Shown: positions 52,619 through 62,821, counted from the first letter of the stretch. The stretch: DNA of 64,000 nt from an uncultured Alteromonadaceae bacterium (GCA_947503265.1 CANNDC010000001.1:434001-498000); one strand, 5' to 3'. Notes: generated by a model not told the origin, from the letters alone. Program-made: numbers and translations.

Positions 52619-53926
52619 TCACTTAAGCTTAGTTAAGGGCTCAATTTTAGGAATTAACAACCAAACTGATGCCATGGCAATGATTGCTAAAGATGCGCCA
52701 ATAACGAAGGCTGGCGTATAGTTACCATCCGCTGTCAGGATAGGCACCAAAGATGTTAGACCTACAGCGCCCAATTTAGCCGCCATTCCTGAGAATCCTG
52801 CCAGTGTGCCCACCGCTTTTTTACCGAGTAGATCACTTGGAAGTGTTTGCACATTACCAATAGCGGTTTGGAACCCAAACAAGATAACAGCCATGATCAT
52901 CACAGCGATAGAAGGCGCCCCCGGGTTTGCCATCGCTAACAGTGCGGGTAACATAATCAAACACCCCAGTGTTATGGTGAGTTTTCTTGTTTTATCAGCA
53001 CTCCAACCAGCTTTTAGACGATTTTGAGCAAGTAGACCACCAAACCAGGCTCCAAACATGGCGCCGACATAGGGTACCCAGCCATAAATACCGATAGATT
53101 TAACATCCATCGCATAAACTTCGTTTAGATAAATTGGAATCCAAAATACAAATAACCACCAGATTGGATCTATAGCTGCAGAAGCGATAATGACACCCCA
53201 GCTTTGCTTTCTAGAAAGTAGTTCTTTGGTAGATGGGTTATATTCCTCTTCCTCAGAATCTGTTTCATTTTCACTGGTAGTTGGGCGTTTTTGACCCGTT
53301 AAAATGTACTCTTTTTCAGCATCGGTAATCCAAGGATGAGAGCCCGGCGGAGCTTTAACAAGTATTAGCCAGGGAATTAACCACAACAGCCCTACCAAAC
53401 CAACTACCACGAAAATCATTTGCCAACTGAAGTAAATGGTTAGAAATGCAATTAATGGGATTGCGACAATCCCCCCGATAGCCGCTCCTGAATTAAAGAT
53501 ACCTTGTGCCAAAGCGCGTTCTTTAATGGGAAACCATTCAGCATTCCCTTTAGTCGCGCCCGGCCAGTTGCCTGCTTCGGCTACACCCAAAATAGCGCGA
53601 AAAATTCCAAAACTAAGCATGCCTTGCGCAAATGCATGGGCTACCGTTGCAAGTGACCATACGCCAATTGCTAGAACGAAGCCGATACGAGTGCCAACCC
53701 AATCAAATATCTTGCCGAAAATAGCTTGACCAAAAGCATATGCAAAAACAAATATTATCGAAATATTCGCGTATATTTGTTTACGCTCTAATGCCGACTC
53801 ATCCGGAAATAAATCTTCGACAATTTCAGGCCACAAAACACTAAGGGCTTGGCGATCTATGTAGTTAATGATGGTTGCAAGCGCTATTAAAGCAATTACC
53901 CACCAACGTAATCCAGTTAATTTCAT
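52619..53926 (-). CDS. MFS hexuronate-type transporter
   Basis: This 435-residue inner-membrane transporter has 12 hydrophobic helices, the MFS motif near helix 2-3 (FDWVGTRIGFVL) and the N-terminal NYIDRQALSVLWPEI typical of hexuronate/ExuT-like permeases. A charged cytosolic loop lies near residues 205-235. Its operon position next to kdgF and PL17 suggests it moves the unsaturated uronate (DEH-related) monomers across the inner membrane. kdgF lies 4 bp upstream. Confidence 0.9.
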   Translation of the reverse strand: MKLTGLRWWVIALIALATIINYIDRQALSVLWPEIVEDLFPDESALERKQIYANISIIFVFAYAFGQAIFGKIFDWVGTRIGFVLAIGVWSLATVAHAFAQGMLSFGIFRAILGVAEAGNWPGATKGNAEWFPIKERALAQGIFNSGAAIGGIVAIPLIAFLTIYFSWQMIFVVVGLVGLLWLIPWLILVKAPPGSHPWITDAEKEYILTGQKRPTTSENETDSEEEEYNPSTKELLSRKQSWGVIIASAAIDPIWWLFVFWIPIYLNEVYAMDVKSIGIYGWVPYVGAMFGAWFGGLLAQNRLKAGWSADKTRKLTITLGCLIMLPALLAMANPGAPSIAVMIMAVILFGFQTAIGNVQTLPSDLLGKKAVGTLAGFSGMAAKLGAVGLTSLVPILTADGNYTPAFVIGASLAIIAMASVWLLIPKIEPLTKLK

Positions 53927-53930
53927 CAGT

Positions 53931-54275
53931 TTATTCCTCTACAAAATCAGCGCGTGCTGGGCTAAAAGTATCTATAAGGATTCCACCTGTAGGGCAAACT
54001 GCACCATGCAATACATTAGGAGGTATTAGACAGCTATCACCGGCTTTTAGTATTTTTATTTCTCCACCAATATTGAAGTGAAACTCACCGGTTTCTACGT
54101 AGGTTACTTGCGAATGTCGGTGTTTATGGACATAACCTTCAGCCCCTTTTTCAAACCATACTTTCACAGCCATTAGTTCATGGTTATATCCGAGCATTTG
54201 ACGTTTTAAGCCGCCACCAAGATCTTCGATTTCAGTTTCGTTACCAAATAGAAAGTGCTCACTTTGCTTTTGCAT
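53931..54275 (-). CDS. kdgF: Cupin protein KdgF
   Basis: The 114-residue cupin has the metal-binding motif GYVHKHRHSQVTYVETGEFHF (two His, Glu, second His further on) and CLIPPNVLHG. KdgF speeds the linear step from unsaturated monouronates (4,5-unsaturated uronate) to DEH. It is a tight operon member: PL17 lies 11 bp upstream and the transporter 4 bp downstream. Confidence 0.9.
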   Translation of the reverse strand: MQKQSEHFLFGNETEIEDLGGGLKRQMLGYNHELMAVKVWFEKGAEGYVHKHRHSQVTYVETGEFHFNIGGEIKILKAGDSCLIPPNVLHGAVCPTGGILIDTFSPARADFVEE

Positions 54276-54286
54276 ATCGTTAACTC

Positions 54287-56503
54287 CTAGTGGTTAGTTA
54301 TTGCGTAAACGGCAAGTCGGCCATCTATTGCAAATGTTTTACCTTGATGCTTAAACGTTGAACGTTTTAGCTGATTGTTATTTGTCTGTTGTCGATTTAT
54401 CGCGATCAGATAGGTGCTCGTCGCTATGTTTAGTTTTACGATAGCTAAATCGCCTACTTCTCTATATTCAATTCCATTCACTTTACTGCTTGCTTCCAAG
54501 GTATATTCTTTACTTGGGTTATACTCGCCATGAGGTTCTAGAATTGAGATAAAATGATGCGACTTCTTATCGGTTACTCTGCGGATAAAGCCGTGTTCAT
54601 TGCGTAAATTGAAGTTTGGATCATTTGCGCCAATTTGGGTAAATAGGAAAGATTCATCACCTTCAACTAGGCTCGTTTGTGTATAGAAACGGCCGTTATC
54701 ATTTAGCCAGGAAACGCGTGCCAACCCTTTTTCAGGTGTTGCCTGACCTTTCAACCATAAATGTTGATAGCCATTAGCCTTGCCTAAGGCACTAAGCTGT
54801 TCAGTATTGGCGACTAACTCAAAATTTGTATCGATTAATTGACCTTGGTAATGAACAGGCAAGTCAAGTTGATGCTTATTTTCTGAGTCGATTTGAAACA
54901 AATCCAAAGCAACACTGGTTTCAAGTTCCGGTAGATTGACAAGAGCGAGTGTTCTTTCCATCTCTACCCCTTTGTAGGCCGTTGCGATTTCGCCGCTAGA
55001 AACCGTGCCAAATTCGTTTGTCTCAAAGAAATTTAGGGCAGGAGCATTCTTGTTACCTATTTTAACCTTGCCATCAAAATGGCTAGTTTCGTCTACCACT
55101 ACCGTGTTGTGAGCGATGGTTTGTTTTGCGTAACTATCATTTTCGGGTAGGTACCGTCCGCCGTATTTCGCTTCAACATTTAGGAAGCGCGCTGCCCCAT
55201 AATCGGAAACGATCTCTTGCCCATGGTCGTAATATTGCCAAGTAAGTTTGTCGAAATGACCGTGCCCTAAACCTTGAGCAGCAGGTTTGAACAACAATGC
55301 TTGATCACCGCCAAGCTGGCTGCGCATAATGACAAGAGCTCCTTGTTTACCATCGTTTCCATCGCCAAACGCAACCGATTTGAATTGATAGGGCTTTGCC
55401 AATCCTTTATCTAAGGCTTGAGCTACCTTGAGTCCGTCACCTGAGAGTATGATTTGGTCTTGTTGTTGGGCGATGTCTAGAAAGCCAGGATCTTCAGTCA
55501 ATCCGTACGCCACTGTGACACCGTGAACTAACTCTATGGTGTCAATTCCTTTGCTTTTGATAGCATCGTTAATGGGGAAAAACAGACCGTTGTAGCTAAG
55601 CTGAATAGTCGTATCGATAGCTTTTAATAACACACTATCGCGATGCTCGAAGATGTTTCGATTCGGCTCGTTATTCTCAATGGCTCTGGCAAAAGTTACA
55701 AAAGGCATCAAAGCATAACGCTGATAATAGGGGCCTTCGTTGTAATACCCTTGAGGTGAAAACAACTCGTCCAATTGTCTTAAGAAACCACCTTTTCCAG
55801 ATTTTTCTAAGTCGTACAGTGCTTTTTCAACCCATTCAGGTTCATTCATGACGTAGCCCGCCATGCCGACACCCGCTGTAGCCCAGGTGCCATGGTTATG
55901 AACTTTATTGAAGGTTGAAGGTTGGCCTACAGACAAAAATAGTGAAACAGGTTTAAGCAGTTTTTGCTCTATTTTTTCAATGTGAGCTGTGTTTAACGCG
56001 TCAATAACGAGATCATATGCCTGAATGGTATAAACCAACCAAACCGCTTCATTAAGACTCTGCCAAAACAATTTACCCGGGTTTTGCGATTTTACTTTTC
56101 GTTTGGGATGGACATCTATTGTGGGATACAGGTCTGCGTATGCCAATAACATGTCACGCACATAGTCGGCGTATTTTTTATCTTGGCTCAGTTGATAAAT
56201 GATCCCCGCATTAAACATCAATTGGTAATTTTTCTTATGGCGTTCATGGGTATATCCACCGCCACCATCTTTCGGCACAGGTACCTGAATTGGCTGGGCA
56301 ATTTGCAAATCTACTTGCTTTTTCAGGGAAGCATAGGCTTCTGAAAAGCGCCCCTGTTCATTAATTGCGCTGCGCATTTTTTCGACGTCACTACCCGTTA
56401 TCACCAAGTTAGGGTGAGACGCATGAACGTTTAATGAACACGCTACGACTACAACTAGAGAAACCAGTATTTTGGTCGTTATTTTATATATTGAGATAAA
56501 CAT
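54287..56503 (-). CDS. PL17 oligoalginate lyase
   Basis: This 738-residue exo-type lyase has a signal peptide (LVSLVVVVACSLNVHA), an N-terminal alpha/alpha toroid and a heparinase II/III-like C-terminal domain. Likely catalytic residues are N203 and H204 (in STFNKVHNHGTWA) and Y260 (GPYYQRYA), matching the N/H/Y triad of Alg17c in relative spacing; further residues lie in QGLGHGHFDKL. It converts alginate oligosaccharides to unsaturated monouronates in the periplasm. Neighbours are PL6 (12 bp upstream) and kdgF (11 bp downstream). Confidence 0.94.
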   Translation of the reverse strand: MFISIYKITTKILVSLVVVVACSLNVHASHPNLVITGSDVEKMRSAINEQGRFSEAYASLKKQVDLQIAQPIQVPVPKDGGGGYTHERHKKNYQLMFNAGIIYQLSQDKKYADYVRDMLLAYADLYPTIDVHPKRKVKSQNPGKLFWQSLNEAVWLVYTIQAYDLVIDALNTAHIEKIEQKLLKPVSLFLSVGQPSTFNKVHNHGTWATAGVGMAGYVMNEPEWVEKALYDLEKSGKGGFLRQLDELFSPQGYYNEGPYYQRYALMPFVTFARAIENNEPNRNIFEHRDSVLLKAIDTTIQLSYNGLFFPINDAIKSKGIDTIELVHGVTVAYGLTEDPGFLDIAQQQDQIILSGDGLKVAQALDKGLAKPYQFKSVAFGDGNDGKQGALVIMRSQLGGDQALLFKPAAQGLGHGHFDKLTWQYYDHGQEIVSDYGAARFLNVEAKYGGRYLPENDSYAKQTIAHNTVVVDETSHFDGKVKIGNKNAPALNFFETNEFGTVSSGEIATAYKGVEMERTLALVNLPELETSVALDLFQIDSENKHQLDLPVHYQGQLIDTNFELVANTEQLSALGKANGYQHLWLKGQATPEKGLARVSWLNDNGRFYTQTSLVEGDESFLFTQIGANDPNFNLRNEHGFIRRVTDKKSHHFISILEPHGEYNPSKEYTLEASSKVNGIEYREVGDLAIVKLNIATSTYLIAINRQQTNNNQLKRSTFKHQGKTFAIDGRLAVYAITNH

Positions 56504-56515
56504 TGTCTGCCTCGC

Positions 56516-58774
56516 CTATTTCGCTAGAACTTTGTTATTGTTAACGTCCGCTGTGTGCGGCCCAGAAACGCGAAGTTCTGTAATACTCAATGCATTTTCA
56601 ACATCGAACGTATTGTTTGTAATGGTTGTTTTTGGTTCCCCTACCGTATGTTCCACAACAATAGGTGCAGATTGAACAAATCTATTGTTTTTGATGCTGG
56701 TTACTTGAACACCATGAACATATAGGCTGGCATTAGCCTTGTTTCTTTTACCTAATCCAACATTGTTTAACGTGTTGTGGGTCATTGATAAATGAGGACC
56801 AAAAGTACTCTCATCTGAACCACCTCGATAAAGTTTGACTATGCCGCCCTCAATATTATTGAAGGTGTTAGATTCCAGAGTGACGTATTCAGCGTTGTAT
56901 ATACCTAAATCTTCAATTTCACTGTTAAGGCGCAGAATATCTCCGGTGACATTTTCAAAGGCATTGTTTGATAGTGTAATTTCGTCTGCGAACGCACCTT
57001 TACCCGTTACAAAAAAATGAAATGAGTGATTAATGTTTAGATCAAGCAGTTTGGAGTGAGTCATTACAAAGCGGTAATTGTCGACCATCCCCCATTTTTT
57101 GGTGCGAACAACACTATTGCCAGTAGAATCAGGACTGCTTTCACCTGAAATGGTTAAGCCTTCAAGTTTCAAGCTGCCACCGTCATGCAACTCGAACAAA
57201 GTAGAGCGTTCAAAAGTGAGTTTTACTTTACCTTTTTCCTTGGCCGTTAAAGTGAGAGTTTTATCAATCTTTATCAGTTTGGGGACGTCATATTGACCAG
57301 AGGATAACTCTAAAATATCGCCAGATCGCGCCTTGTCAATCGCACTCAGCAGTGCTTTGGGGTTTGCATCAACCGAATGTTTTTTTCCAGAATCAAATGC
57401 GATGATTGCGGGAGTTTTGGGGTACCAACTTACACCGGTTTTGTTTTTGTCTATTATTGCTAAGTCTCGCTTAGCCCCAGCCTTAATGTTGCTAGAGGTT
57501 GGGTACATCAGCCCATTTTTTAACCGCGTCAAAGAGACGTTGTTCTTTTCTACCCCATACTTTAATTCTGGAATCACATCTGTGTTAGCAATATTCCCAC
57601 TCAGTTTAATTCCACTCACGTCATCAAATGCAGTAAAAGGTTGTTGTTGGTTGTCATTCACTATCAGGTTATTTTTCATTACACTATTGATAGGAACAGC
57701 ACTACGCTCGTCGTCGCTTCCTGCCGCGAGTTGGATATGAGATACATTGATCATTGTATTGTTTTCAATGATCGCATTTTCCACTTGGTGATAACGATTA
57801 ATCGGCGAATTTGGTACACCATTCATGACGGTGAAACCGCTACCAAAACGGTACCCCGTAAGGCCTTCTAAGTAGTTGTTCCGAATCACTTGATGTTTGT
57901 TGATTACTCGAATACCACCCGTGTGTTCAACACCATTACCAATAAAGATGTTTTCCTCGATAATGTTGCCGTTGCCATGGCGCAAGGTAAGGGTACCGCG
58001 CGCTTCATAGAAGACATTTCCTCGCAAGGTGTTTTTACCTGACTTAACCGAAATGATTTCGACTTCGCCGTTGGTCTGTTCAAAGTAATTGTTTTCTACC
58101 ATAGTGTAGGAATTGCTAAGCGAATAGTGGCTAGTGCCGATACGCAAAGTTTCTCCACCATTAGAGCCAAATGTCGGTCTATAACCAAAGTAGTTATGAT
58201 CGATTTTGTGGTGGTTTTGTTGGCTCTGTTCAGAATTCAAACGCACTGCAACCGTGACACCTTTGTTGCGTTTACCGACAATGTGATTGTGATCTAGGCG
58301 GTTGTATTGTCCATACATTCCGACCCAATAATCTGATTCTTGCTTGTCGGGATTATTGTAGTTATCAATAACCATTTCCGTCACGCGTGAGTGAAAAGCG
58401 AGTTCTTTTTTATTGCGACGAAATTCAATAACGGCACTGCTGGGCGTATATCCATTTTTAAACACCAGCCCTGATGCGACTAAATATTTACCAGCAAGTC
58501 TCAAATTGGACTGCCCAGTCAAAACAACTTGGCCTTTGTTTTCAGCGGTCAAAACAATAGGGGCTTCTTTTTTGCCTTGACCTTTGAGTAAAATTTCAAA
58601 ATCTTTCCAAGTACCATTTTTGAGCACTACCTTGTCACCAGCCACTAAATTTGAGGCGATCTCGTTGTATGCTTGTTCACTTTCTACAAAGTACTCTTTA
58701 GCACTTATTTGAGCAGCAAAGAAAGTGAGTGTCAGCAAAGAAACACTAATCGAATAAACAGGTATTAAACGCAT
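56516..58774 (-). CDS. PL6 alginate lyase, two beta-helix domains
   Basis: This 752-residue lyase has a signal peptide (SISVSLLTLTFFAAQISA), an N-terminal PL6 beta-helix and a second beta-helix (about 460-750), as in two-domain PL6 lyases. Catalytic Lys/Arg are K244 in ISVKSGKN and R265 in GTLTLRHGNG, 21 residues apart. A KRNKGVTVAVRL segment at 168-179 lines the substrate groove. PL6 enzymes degrade polyG or mixed alginate. It is the first of six tightly packed genes after a 151-bp gap behind the DEH-reductase-like gene. Confidence 0.92.
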   Translation of the reverse strand: MRLIPVYSISVSLLTLTFFAAQISAKEYFVESEQAYNEIASNLVAGDKVVLKNGTWKDFEILLKGQGKKEAPIVLTAENKGQVVLTGQSNLRLAGKYLVASGLVFKNGYTPSSAVIEFRRNKKELAFHSRVTEMVIDNYNNPDKQESDYWVGMYGQYNRLDHNHIVGKRNKGVTVAVRLNSEQSQQNHHKIDHNYFGYRPTFGSNGGETLRIGTSHYSLSNSYTMVENNYFEQTNGEVEIISVKSGKNTLRGNVFYEARGTLTLRHGNGNIIEENIFIGNGVEHTGGIRVINKHQVIRNNYLEGLTGYRFGSGFTVMNGVPNSPINRYHQVENAIIENNTMINVSHIQLAAGSDDERSAVPINSVMKNNLIVNDNQQQPFTAFDDVSGIKLSGNIANTDVIPELKYGVEKNNVSLTRLKNGLMYPTSSNIKAGAKRDLAIIDKNKTGVSWYPKTPAIIAFDSGKKHSVDANPKALLSAIDKARSGDILELSSGQYDVPKLIKIDKTLTLTAKEKGKVKLTFERSTLFELHDGGSLKLEGLTISGESSPDSTGNSVVRTKKWGMVDNYRFVMTHSKLLDLNINHSFHFFVTGKGAFADEITLSNNAFENVTGDILRLNSEIEDLGIYNAEYVTLESNTFNNIEGGIVKLYRGGSDESTFGPHLSMTHNTLNNVGLGKRNKANASLYVHGVQVTSIKNNRFVQSAPIVVEHTVGEPKTTITNNTFDVENALSITELRVSGPHTADVNNNKVLAK

Positions 58775-58925
58775 TATTGACTCTTTTAAGTTATCGCAAG
58801 AGGCGGCACTTCTGCCATGCTGTTTAAATAAAAAAACATGGCGTACGGCAGGCTTTATCTAGCTAGTTGCTCGATATAACGTGAGAAATTAAAAATTGCA
58901 GACGTTACTATTCTGTCAATCTGTA

Positions 58926-59804
58926 CTATTTCTTTAACTTAACGAAATAGTCGAATATCTCAGGTACATTTCCGCTACCCATACCGGCGTCAAACGCGGC
59001 TTGGAGATTGGCCGAAGAGCCTTCAGCAATTTTAGATTCAGTCCCTAAGTCCTCAACCATTTGCAGGAAATATCCAAGATCTTTGTTAGCGTTTGCGATT
59101 GAGAAACCAAGGTCACTAACATTGTCTACCGCATAATTTTTGCAAAATTGCATAAAAGGAGAACTAGAAGGACCTGTGGACATAATGTCGAACAATTGTT
59201 GGCGATCAACGCCTGCGAGCTCAGCTACTGCAAAGGCTTGTGACATCGCACAAACAGTCGTCATGCCCATAAAGTTATTGATTAGCTTTGTTGTGTGTCC
59301 GGCGCCTAAAGCACCTAAATGAAATATATTCTCGCCTTGTTCTTCTAGAACGGGTTTGACTTTATTGAACGTATCCATGTCGCCTGCTGCCATGATGTTC
59401 AGTAACCCATCCTTAGCATGCGCGGGAGTGCGGCCTAAAGCTGCATCTATCATTCCAGCCCCTTTCTTGGCCAAATCAGCGCCTATCTTACGCGTAGATG
59501 CTGGAATCGAAGTACCAAAATCTATTAATACTGAGCCTTCCTTTATCCCGGCCATTATGCCATTTTCTGCATACACAACCTTCTCAACTACAGCAGAAGT
59601 GGTAAGACATAACATGACTATATCTGAAGCTTCGGCAAGCTCTTTTGCAGTATTTACTGCGGTGGCACCTCTAGCTACGCAAGCCGCAACGGAATCTTTG
59701 TTAAGATCCATAATTACCAGTTCGTAACCTCTGTTTTGCAGGTTTTCAACCATGTTGCCGCCCATTAGCCCTAGGCCGATAAAACCGATGACAGGTTTTG
59801 ACAT
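58926..59804 (-). CDS. Beta-hydroxyacid dehydrogenase, probable DEH reductase
   Basis: The 292-residue dehydrogenase has an N-terminal Rossmann motif (FIGLGLMGGNM), the DFGTSIPAST and GHTTKLINNFMG (catalytic Lys) regions and an all-helical C-terminal domain, which places it in the 2-hydroxy-3-oxopropionate reductase family. In alginate-degrading marine bacteria a member reduces DEH to KDG, the step this pathway still needs, so I assign that role from context. It could also act on tartronate semialdehyde. It precedes the PL6 gene by 151 bp and is divergent from serC. Confidence 0.85.
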   Translation of the reverse strand: MSKPVIGFIGLGLMGGNMVENLQNRGYELVIMDLNKDSVAACVARGATAVNTAKELAEASDIVMLCLTTSAVVEKVVYAENGIMAGIKEGSVLIDFGTSIPASTRKIGADLAKKGAGMIDAALGRTPAHAKDGLLNIMAAGDMDTFNKVKPVLEEQGENIFHLGALGAGHTTKLINNFMGMTTVCAMSQAFAVAELAGVDRQQLFDIMSTGPSSSPFMQFCKNYAVDNVSDLGFSIANANKDLGYFLQMVEDLGTESKIAEGSSANLQAAFDAGMGSGNVPEIFDYFVKLKK

Positions 59805-60479
59805 GAATAACTCCTAAATAGTTTGGTGCACACTTATCATGACTAGTTTGTCATGCTTATAAGGTTCTTATTAATTCCAATTGAGTTACTCATCGCCCAA
59901 GGTAAATCTGAGTGTAACTCTCGTTCCTTACCGATGGGTTTTCAATCTCTTGAGAAGGCTTGCAAACCAATCGGTGTGTCAAAATAGTATTTATGTATTG
60001 CCAATTTGTCAACCAATAATTTGAATTGTTATTTTTTTATTAAATTATATTTTAGGATTATCGAATTTAATGATCTTAGTTAATTAAAATAAAATCATTA
60101 AAAATAACAAGTTATCGATTTAAAAGGTGGTTTTAATTATGCTTTATTGCAGACTTACCAATCATTCTGATGTTTATGGATTGTTAATTTAATTTTTATT
60201 ACCTTTATTCTGTTTAACTGGTAATAACATAAAAATTATATTGGTAAGTGATAGGAAAGCAAAAAACTGAAAAGTGCCTCAGTTATATAAGTGTTCCGTA
60301 TAACAATTCAATTACACAGGGCTTTAAATTGCTCAAAACCACGCGCTACAAATAAGTTAGGGGGTATTCCTGTTCTATCTCATTTCACTTCGATATTGGC
60401 GAAGGATTTTATTGCCTTGTATGGTATAACGTGCGGTCTATTTATTATTCGTTATTAACTTTTTCTCACAGGGGATACT
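59805..60479. other. Divergent promoter region, 675 bp, upstream of DEH-reductase and serC genes
   Basis: This very AT-rich region should contain two promoters. Half-sites include TTACCAAT 60155-60162, CTGGTAAT 60218-60225 and ATTGGTAA 60240-60247, and ACCAAT-type fragments nearer the DEH-reductase gene. No small gene or RNA is clear. Confidence 0.55.
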
Positions 60480-61595
60480 ATGCAACCGAGGGTTAAACCG
60501 TCCAATCCTAATTTTTCTTCAGGTCCGTGTGCCAAAAGACCAGGCTATGACGTTAGTCAACTAGATCTATCCGTTCTGGGTCGTTCGCATCGAGCCACAA
60601 TAGGTAAAAATGCCCTTAAAAAAGCGTGTTTAGATACGGCGAAGATTTTAGGACTTCCTGAAGGATATCGCGTCGCTGTAGTACCTGCTTCTGATACAGG
60701 TGCGATGGAAATGGCTATGTGGTCCATGTTAGGTCAACGTCCTGTTGATGTGTTGTATTGGGAATCCTTTGGTCAAGGCTGGGCAACTGATATCAATAAA
60801 CAGTTACGGTTAGATAACGTCAATACTATTTCAGCAGACTACGGTAAATTGCCAGATCTTAGTCAAGTAAATAGCGATCATGACATCGTATTTACTTGGA
60901 ACGGCACAACTTCTGGAGTCAAAGTTCCAAACGCTGACTGGATTGACGATGACCGCCAAGGGTTGACATTTTGTGATGCGACCTCGGCCGTGTTTGCTCA
61001 ACCTTTGGAGTGGGAAAAGTTAGACGTTATCACCTACAGCTGGCAAAAAGTACTCGGTGGCGAAGGCGGTCATGGCATGTTGATACTCAGTCCGCGCGCT
61101 GTTGAGCGTCTTGAATCCTATACGCCAGACAGGCCACTTCCTAAAATTTTCCGAATGACCAAAGCTGGCAAGTTAATCGAAGGCTTGTTTCTAGGTGCGA
61201 CCATTAATACACCTTCAATGTTATGTGTTGTCGATTATCTTGATGCCTTGAATTGGGTAGAAAGTGTGGGTGGAGTGAAGGCAACCAATCAACGTTGTGA
61301 TGACAATCTGTCAGTACTTGAAAACTTTGTTGCTAGTCGCGAATGGATCGATTTTTTGGCCGAGCATGAGAATACCCGATCTAACAGTAGCGTATGCCTA
61401 TCACTTGATTTGACTCCTGAGCAGGTAAAAGCAATGGTGAATTTATTGGATCAAGAAGAAGTTGCTTACGACATCGGAGCGTATCGAGATGCACCTGCAG
61501 GACTAAGAATTTGGTGTGGAGCGACCATTGAAAAAGCCAACCTTGAAGCACTAATGCCATGGTTAGATTGGGCCTACGCAGAAGTTAAAAAATAA
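60480..61595 (+). CDS. serC: Phosphoserine aminotransferase, Methanosarcina-type
   Basis: This 371-residue PLP enzyme makes 3-phosphoserine from 3-phosphohydroxypyruvate. It has [20 protein letters not shown], the PLP Lys in [16 protein letters not shown], and [11 protein letters not shown]. These match the archaeal/alphaproteobacterial SerC branch, not the usual gammaproteobacterial SerC. AGGGG lies upstream of the ATG. It is followed by serA, 53 bp away, so this pair forms an operon separate from the alginate genes. Confidence 0.9.
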   Translation: MQPRVKPSNPNFSSGPCAKRPGYDVSQLDLSVLGRSHRATIGKNALKKACLDTAKILGLPEGYRVAVVPASDTGAMEMAMWSMLGQRPVDVLYWESFGQGWATDINKQLRLDNVNTISADYGKLPDLSQVNSDHDIVFTWNGTTSGVKVPNADWIDDDRQGLTFCDATSAVFAQPLEWEKLDVITYSWQKVLGGEGGHGMLILSPRAVERLESYTPDRPLPKIFRMTKAGKLIEGLFLGATINTPSMLCVVDYLDALNWVESVGGVKATNQRCDDNLSVLENFVASREWIDFLAEHENTRSNSSVCLSLDLTPEQVKAMVNLLDQEEVAYDIGAYRDAPAGLRIWCGATIEKANLEALMPWLDWAYAEVKK

Positions 61596-61648
61596 TTTTC
61601 GAGTGTTATGACACGTTTTGAAAATCACACAATGAGTAAATATTATAT

Positions 61649-62821
61649 ATGTACAAAATAAAAACCTTTAACCAAATTTCTGTCAAAGGATTAGAACGTT
61701 TCAGTCGCGAAAAATATGAAGTGGGCTCTGATATTGGTCACCCAGATGCAATCTTGCTGCGTAGCCATAAATTACATAACGAATCACTACCTGAGTCAGT
61801 TTTGGCAGTCGCCAGAGCCGGAGCGGGAGTAAATAACGTGCCAGTAGATGACTACAGCAAGAAAGGCATCGTGGTTTTCAATACTCCAGGTGCCAATGCC
61901 AATGCAGTTAAAGAATTAGTGTTGGCTGGTTTGCTATTGGGTTCACGAGGTATTAAATCTGGAATTGATCATGTAAAGACGCTTCATGATGTTCACGATG
62001 CAGGTGAATTACACAAAATGCTAGAAGGACAAAAAAAGCAGTTTGCTGGCAATGAATTGATGGGCAAAACCTTAGGAATTGTTGGCCTTGGAGCTATTGG
62101 TTCTTTGGTGGCTGATATGGCATTGGCGTTAGGCATGAATGTGGTCGGATACGATCCTGCTTTGTCTATCGAAGCGGCGTGGCGCTTGTCAAGTGACGTT
62201 CAAAAAGCAGAAAACCTCGCCTCTTTGTTGGCACGCTGTGATTACGTGAGTTTGCACGTCCCTGCCATTGAAGCAACGAAACACCTCATCAATGATGATG
62301 CCCTCGCACAAACCAAACCGGGAATGACCTTAGTTAACTTTGCGCGTGAGTCTATTGTTGATCCAAGTGCTATCGTCAGAGGGTTAGATGCGGGAATATT
62401 GAAAAGCTACATCTGTGATTTTCCAGAGCCAAACTTCTACGGCAGAAGCGATGTGATTGCTATGCCGCACATTGGTGCCTCTACAGCCGAAGCTGAAGAA
62501 AATTGTGCTGTAATGGCAGCGGATCAAATTAAAGATTTTCTCGAAAACGGCAATATTAAGAATTCAGTGAATTTTCCAGCCGTGAGTGTCGCGAGATGCG
62601 AAGGGCAACGAATCATATTCTCTAATCACAATGTACCAAAAGTGCTTGGTAGCGTGTTATCCGTATTAGCAGATAACAATGTCAACGTCATCGACATGAT
62701 GAATAAAAGCCGCGGCGATCTCGCGTATAACATTCTTGATGTTGAACAAATGAAGAATGGAAACGTTATAAAAGAAATACAGAAAGTAGAACATGTTATT
62801 TCTGTTCGCTTGATAAACTGA
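61649..62821 (+). CDS. serA: D-3-phosphoglycerate dehydrogenase, short form with ACT domain
   Basis: The 390-residue dehydrogenase oxidises 3-phosphoglycerate in serine biosynthesis. It has RAGAGVNNVP, the NAD motif VGLGAIGS at 146-153, and catalytic residues in NFARES, the Glu region and MPHIGASTAEAEENC. The C-terminal ~75 residues form an ACT domain (RIIFSNHNVPKVLGSVLSVL...) that may bind serine. It lacks the longer intervening domain. It accompanies the atypical serC, and both could feed on 3-phosphoglycerate from the alginate pathway's glyceraldehyde-3-phosphate. Confidence 0.9.
   Translation: MYKIKTFNQISVKGLERFSREKYEVGSDIGHPDAILLRSHKLHNESLPESVLAVARAGAGVNNVPVDDYSKKGIVVFNTPGANANAVKELVLAGLLLGSRGIKSGIDHVKTLHDVHDAGELHKMLEGQKKQFAGNELMGKTLGIVGLGAIGSLVADMALALGMNVVGYDPALSIEAAWRLSSDVQKAENLASLLARCDYVSLHVPAIEATKHLINDDALAQTKPGMTLVNFARESIVDPSAIVRGLDAGILKSYICDFPEPNFYGRSDVIAMPHIGASTAEAEENCAVMAADQIKDFLENGNIKNSVNFPAVSVARCEGQRIIFSNHNVPKVLGSVLSVLADNNVNVIDMMNKSRGDLAYNILDVEQMKNGNVIKEIQKVEHVISVRLIN

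Noticed and set aside
58814-58842. Hairpin GCCATG...CATGGC after the DEH-reductase gene
   Set aside because: No T-run follows it on either strand, so I did not call it a terminator. It may be an RNA-processing structure, noted only with the operon finding.
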